A DNA stretch of 7,921 bases, from positions 1-7,921 of the forward strand of contig NZ_MXAP01000172.1 in the NCBI RefSeq assembly GCF_002027555.1, given 5' to 3'. The notes below the pieces were generated by a model. That model saw only the letters and a list, made by a program, of their open reading frames with translations. It did not search any database and was not told the origin of the DNA. This document shows positions 5,404 to 7,921 of this stretch, piece after piece. Position 1 is the stretch's first letter. Every line of letters begins with the position of its first letter. The DNA comes from Moraxella equi. GTDB lineage: Bacteria > Pseudomonadota > Gammaproteobacteria > Pseudomonadales > Moraxellaceae. A program made the position numbers and the translations under genes.

Positions 5404-6795
5404 CACTATTTTGAACAACACAAAAGCACAGAAAAGGCGATTTTGGTGCATTGCACTTTTAAAAGTTTGGATTTTGCCGACAATCAAAACGATTTGGACG
5501 AATTTCGCTTACTTGCCATTTCTGCCGATGCCGAGATTTTGGGCGAAATCACAGGCACAATGAACAAACCAAGTGCCAAATATTTTGTGGGGACGGGCAA
5601 GGCGGACGAAATCGCCCAAAAAGTCGCTGAGACGGGAGCGGAAATTGTTCTTTTTAATCATACGCTTACGCCAAGCCAAGAACGCAATTTGGAAAAAATC
5701 TTGCAATGCAGGGTCATTGACCGTATGGGGCTGATTTTGGACATTTTTGCCAAGCGAGCAAGGACTTATGAAGGCAAATTACAAGTGGAGCTTGCCCAGC
5801 TGACCCATTTGTCGTCAAGGCTTGTGCGTGGCTATGCTCATCTTGGGCAACAAAAAGGCGGTATTGGGCTACGGGGGCCGGGCGAAACCCAGCTTGAAAC
5901 CGACAGACGGCTTTTGCAAGTGCGGGTAGGTCAGCTGAAAGACAAGCTCGCCAAAGTCAAACAAACCCGCCAAATCGGACGAGCCAAACGCACCAAATCG
6001 TCCACACCCACCGTCTCGCTGGTCGGCTATACCAACGCAGGCAAATCCACGCTGTTCAACGCTTTGACGGGCGAGAACATTTACAGTGCTGACCAGCTGT
6101 TTGCCACGCTTGACCCCACTTTGCGTCAAATTGACTGGCAAGGCGTGGGCAAAGTGGTGCTGGCGGACACGGTCGGCTTTGTGCAAAATCTGCCACACGA
6201 ACTGGTGGAGAGTTTTCACGCCACGCTAGAAGAGACCCTAGAAGCCGACCTACTTTTGCACGTCATTGACAGTAGCAGTCCCAACATGCACGAGCAGATT
6301 GACGCAGTTAATAGCGTTCTTCATGAAATTGGTGCAACCGCCCCTGTCTTGCTTGTCCACAACAAAATCGACAAAACCAAAGAAAAGCCCACCATTCATT
6401 ATAAGGATGCTACCACACCCCACCGTGTTTATGTGTCGGCTTATGCAAATTTGGGTATCAATGAGCTAACCCAAGCGGTGCAGGAACTTTTGGTGGGGGG
6501 ATTGTCAGATTTTCACTTAACCCTACCCTATCACGCAGGACAATTAAAAAACGCCTTACATGAGCTTGGGGTCATCACCCATAGCGAATTTGACGATACA
6601 GGGCATGAGATACTCACCGTTCGCCTTGCCAAAACCAAATTAAAAGAATTGCTTGGTAGGTATCATCTTAATGCTTTTGACGTATTACCGCCACACGAGG
6701 CAAGCCAATTTTTGCCAGAATTGGAAGAGTTTGAAAAGGTGGAGGCTAGGGTGAATAATGATAAAGATGAGGATTTAGACCCGTTTTGTTTGTAG
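5401..6795 (+). CDS. hflX: GTPase HflX
   Basis: HflX is a ribosome-associated GTPase that binds the 50S subunit and splits stalled or hibernating ribosomes, notably in heat stress. It is cytoplasmic. The 464-residue protein has the N-terminal HflX domain (~10-115), then a helical linker with the glycine-rich GGIGLRGPGET at 153-163, a family hallmark. The G domain follows: G1 GYTNAGKS at 209-216, G3 DTVGF at 256-260, G4 NKID at 321-324 and G5 SA at 346-347. The rest is the C-terminal domain and an acidic tail. Length is a little above E. coli's 426. It begins with TTG, backed by AAGGA six bases upstream. In many gammaproteobacteria hflX follows miaA-hfq; here it stands alone, divergent from the 240-residue gene. 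No strong terminator follows the TAG. Confidence 0.96.
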   Translation: MHYFEQHKSTEKAILVHCTFKSLDFADNQNDLDEFRLLAISADAEILGEITGTMNKPSAKYFVGTGKADEIAQKVAETGAEIVLFNHTLTPSQERNLEKILQCRVIDRMGLILDIFAKRARTYEGKLQVELAQLTHLSSRLVRGYAHLGQQKGGIGLRGPGETQLETDRRLLQVRVGQLKDKLAKVKQTRQIGRAKRTKSSTPTVSLVGYTNAGKSTLFNALTGENIYSADQLFATLDPTLRQIDWQGVGKVVLADTVGFVQNLPHELVESFHATLEETLEADLLLHVIDSSSPNMHEQIDAVNSVLHEIGATAPVLLVHNKIDKTKEKPTIHYKDATTPHRVYVSAYANLGINELTQAVQELLVGGLSDFHLTLPYHAGQLKNALHELGVITHSEFDDTGHEILTVRLAKTKLKELLGRYHLNAFDVLPPHEASQFLPELEEFEKVEARVNNDKDEDLDPFCL

Positions 6796-6938
6796 GGTTT
6801 GGGTGGTAGGTGTGTATTCTACACTCTGTTATTTACTATACTAAAGCCAATCCTAAAATCTGCTCAATTTTTCAGCACCTTAACCCAAACTGTGAGTTTG
6901 TAATAGACTATTTTTTATTAATTTTTATAGAAAACTGC

Positions 6939-7500
6939 ATGACAAATATTTTAAATAAAAAGAAATCATATGTCATATTTTTAATTTTATATACCGTTAG
7001 TGTTTTGGCTTGGGTGTTTATTGATGATGGTTTTATCGGATTAAGGTGGCTTTCATTCTACAACCTAGCCATAGTAACGCCATTTTTGCTTGCGGATATG
7101 TATTCTTGGAGAAATGAAAGCTTAGAAAGCCTTAAAAAAGAAAAATTTATTTTTTGAATATAAAATTCTTTTCTTAACCCTTGGGCTTTCATTGTGTATA
7201 CACTTACCACAAAAAATAGCGATTTTGTTTTATGATTTAAATAGTTTAGCAAAAAATACAGAAGTAATGCAGGCAACCAAATAATCAGATTCACTAAATT
7301 TTAATCGTTTTAGCAGCGGATCTTTTACGACAATGGCTAACGCCAAAGATGACAATGATATCTCTCCAGTAACTTGTAATTTATTAATTAAACATAAATG
7401 TGAATATGACATGGCATTAAATGGTGATAAACCCATTATTGAATACAAAAAATTAGGCTATCCATTCAAAAATTATAAATTAATATTTTCTATTAAATAA
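6939..7500 (+). pseudogene. Small membrane-protein gene broken by a frameshift and a stop
   Basis: ATG at 6939 opens 72 residues, ending at TGA 7155-7157, with two likely membrane helices (about 11-28 and 38-54). If the A6 run at 7134-7139 had five A, the frame would continue as SLKKKNLFFEYKILFLTLG, a third hydrophobic stretch. It would run to NTEVMQATK, TAA at 7282-7284. The same frame then stays open without a stop to TAA 7498-7500, with coding-like text (ISPVTCNLLIKHKCEYDMAL). Restored, the gene would be about 186 codons: an N-terminal membrane part and a C-terminal soluble part. An upstream GTG at 6810 would lengthen the first piece but is unlikely. The family is not recognised. As written, only the 72-residue protein, or a separate 55-residue piece from ATG 7333, could be made. 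Confidence 0.6.
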
Positions 7501-7677
7501 AATACCATCAATAAAGACATAAATTACCATTTAAATCTTTATAGAAAAAACAAGCTCTATGTTATTTTTATCTAATTTTTATTCAGTCTGCAAGCATTAT
7601 ATTAATATTTTATGCTTACAGAATTTTATGGCAACATATTATCCATGAAGAGAACTTATCCACTAAGGAGTAAGTCT
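7501..7677. other. AT-rich gap with a strong ribosome-site sequence
   Basis: This is very AT-rich with no convincing gene. A short frame from ATG 7612 (MLTEFYGNILSMKRTYPLR) enters the family-1 repeat and stops at about 7707; it may be the 5' end of a gene cut by the repeat. AAGGAG at 7665-7670 is a perfect ribosome-site core, twelve bases before GTG 7683, which lies inside the repeat. Confidence 0.3.
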
Positions 7678-7734
7678 GCAGGGTGTGTACCACACACCGC
7701 CAAATAATGATAAATGGTGCGTGGCATATACCCC
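7678..7734. repeat. Small palindromic REP/MITE-like repeat, family 1 (copy 2)
   Basis: GGTGTGT (7682-7688) and ACACACC (7692-7698) form a perfect 7-bp hairpin with a 3-base loop. The right part GGTGCGTGGCATATACCCC (7716-7734) is the degenerate inverse of the left AGGGTGTGTACCACACACC. The left half resembles copy 1 at 563-630. The sequence overlaps the apparent start of the frame that runs off the right edge. Confidence 0.6.
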
Positions 7735-7921
7735 GTGATTTACCATTACCATTGAGATATTTTGGAAATAAAATAGGTAATAAAAAAATAAATAACGCTG
7801 ATGGAAAATATCGCAATTTAACGTTTCGGAAAAAATTTGTTATTTATTTCAGCCCATTATTTATGTTGGTTAATAGCTTAATTTTTGAAGTTTTTGCCAT
7901 CATTATACCAACCGAACTTAA
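7707..7921 (+). CDS. Partial membrane-protein-like frame running off the right edge
   Basis: From ATG 7707 the frame is open to the end of the window (71 codons) with no stop. It reads MINGAWHIPRDLPLPLRYFGN, then a polar Lys/Asn-rich stretch. From about residue 45 it has a hydrophobic segment (FVIYFSPLFMLVNSLIFEVFAIII) that is probably the first membrane helix. The frame is open back to 7674, and GTG 7683 is another possible start, with AAGGAG twelve bases upstream. Both starts fall inside the family-1 repeat, so the original N-terminus may have been replaced by the insertion, and the gene may be a pseudogene. The family is not recognised. Confidence 0.45.
   Translation, partial: MINGAWHIPRDLPLPLRYFGNKIGNKKINNADGKYRNLTFRKKFVIYFSPLFMLVNSLIFEVFAIIIPTEL

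Noticed and set aside
5869..6219. 116-residue minus-strand frame within hflX
   Set aside because: It is antisense to the G domain of hflX, with no start signal and shadow composition.
6810..6938. N-terminal extension of the small membrane protein from GTG 6810
   Set aside because: There is no ribosome site, it begins 14 bases after hflX, and its composition is unlike the rest. ATG 6939 fits the membrane topology better.
7058..7448. Two overlapping minus-strand frames (7058-7294 and 7230-7448)
   Set aside because: They are antisense to the broken membrane-protein gene, whose plus-strand frame is open across both.
7616..7816. Minus-strand 66-residue frame across the family-1 repeat
   Set aside because: It runs through the palindrome and opposes the longer plus-strand frame that reaches the window end.
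1..7921. CRISPR array, tRNA, rRNA, riboswitch or complete transposase
   Set aside because: No regularly spaced direct repeats, cloverleaf, rRNA-like text, known aptamer pattern or transposase motifs were seen on either strand.

Overview
The window looks like ordinary chromosome from an AT-rich gammaproteobacterium. Protein character (bL21/bL27, FolP, HflX) and the repeats suggest a Moraxella-like member of the Moraxellaceae. That placement is an inference from general familiarity, not from a search. Four housekeeping genes are intact: rplU and rpmA (ribosomal proteins bL21 and bL27), folP (dihydropteroate synthase) and hflX (ribosome-associated GTPase).

Layout. Bases 1-521 hold the C-terminal catalytic core of a CPBP/CAAX-type membrane protease whose 5' part looks scrambled. 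Bases 563-630 are a small palindromic repeat (family 1). Bases 711-1485 are a complete minus-strand unit: a near-consensus sigma70 promoter, rplU, rpmA and an intrinsic terminator. Bases 1566-3201 form a plus-strand accessory block. It has a decayed gene fragment, an intact unrecognised 309-residue gene whose start overlaps the fragment's stop (ATGA), and a third gene broken by a homopolymer slip. Both broken genes carry a copy of the same ~85-bp palindromic repeat (family 2). Bases 3455-4422 are folP with an extended -10 promoter, on the minus strand. Bases 4476-5279 are an unrecognised minus-strand gene with two cysteine clusters, divergent from hflX. Bases 5401-6795 are hflX, which uses a TTG start. 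Bases 6939-7500 are a small membrane-protein gene that can be read only by allowing one frameshift and one stop. Bases 7678-7734 are a second family-1 repeat, and a membrane-protein-like frame overlaps it and runs off the right edge.

How it fits together. The conserved genes are separate transcription units with their own promoters and do not form one pathway. The gaps between them hold non-essential genes that are decaying by single-base slips in A or T runs and by insertion of REP/MITE-like palindromes. The block at 1612-3201 keeps the shape of a small operon (damaged gene, intact partner, damaged third gene). This would suit a remnant of an effector/immunity-type module, but no domain I can recognise proves it. 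I do not see a complete new system here. The best leads are the orphan 309-residue protein, the repeat read in frame inside a coding remnant, and the shared pattern of homopolymer frameshifts.
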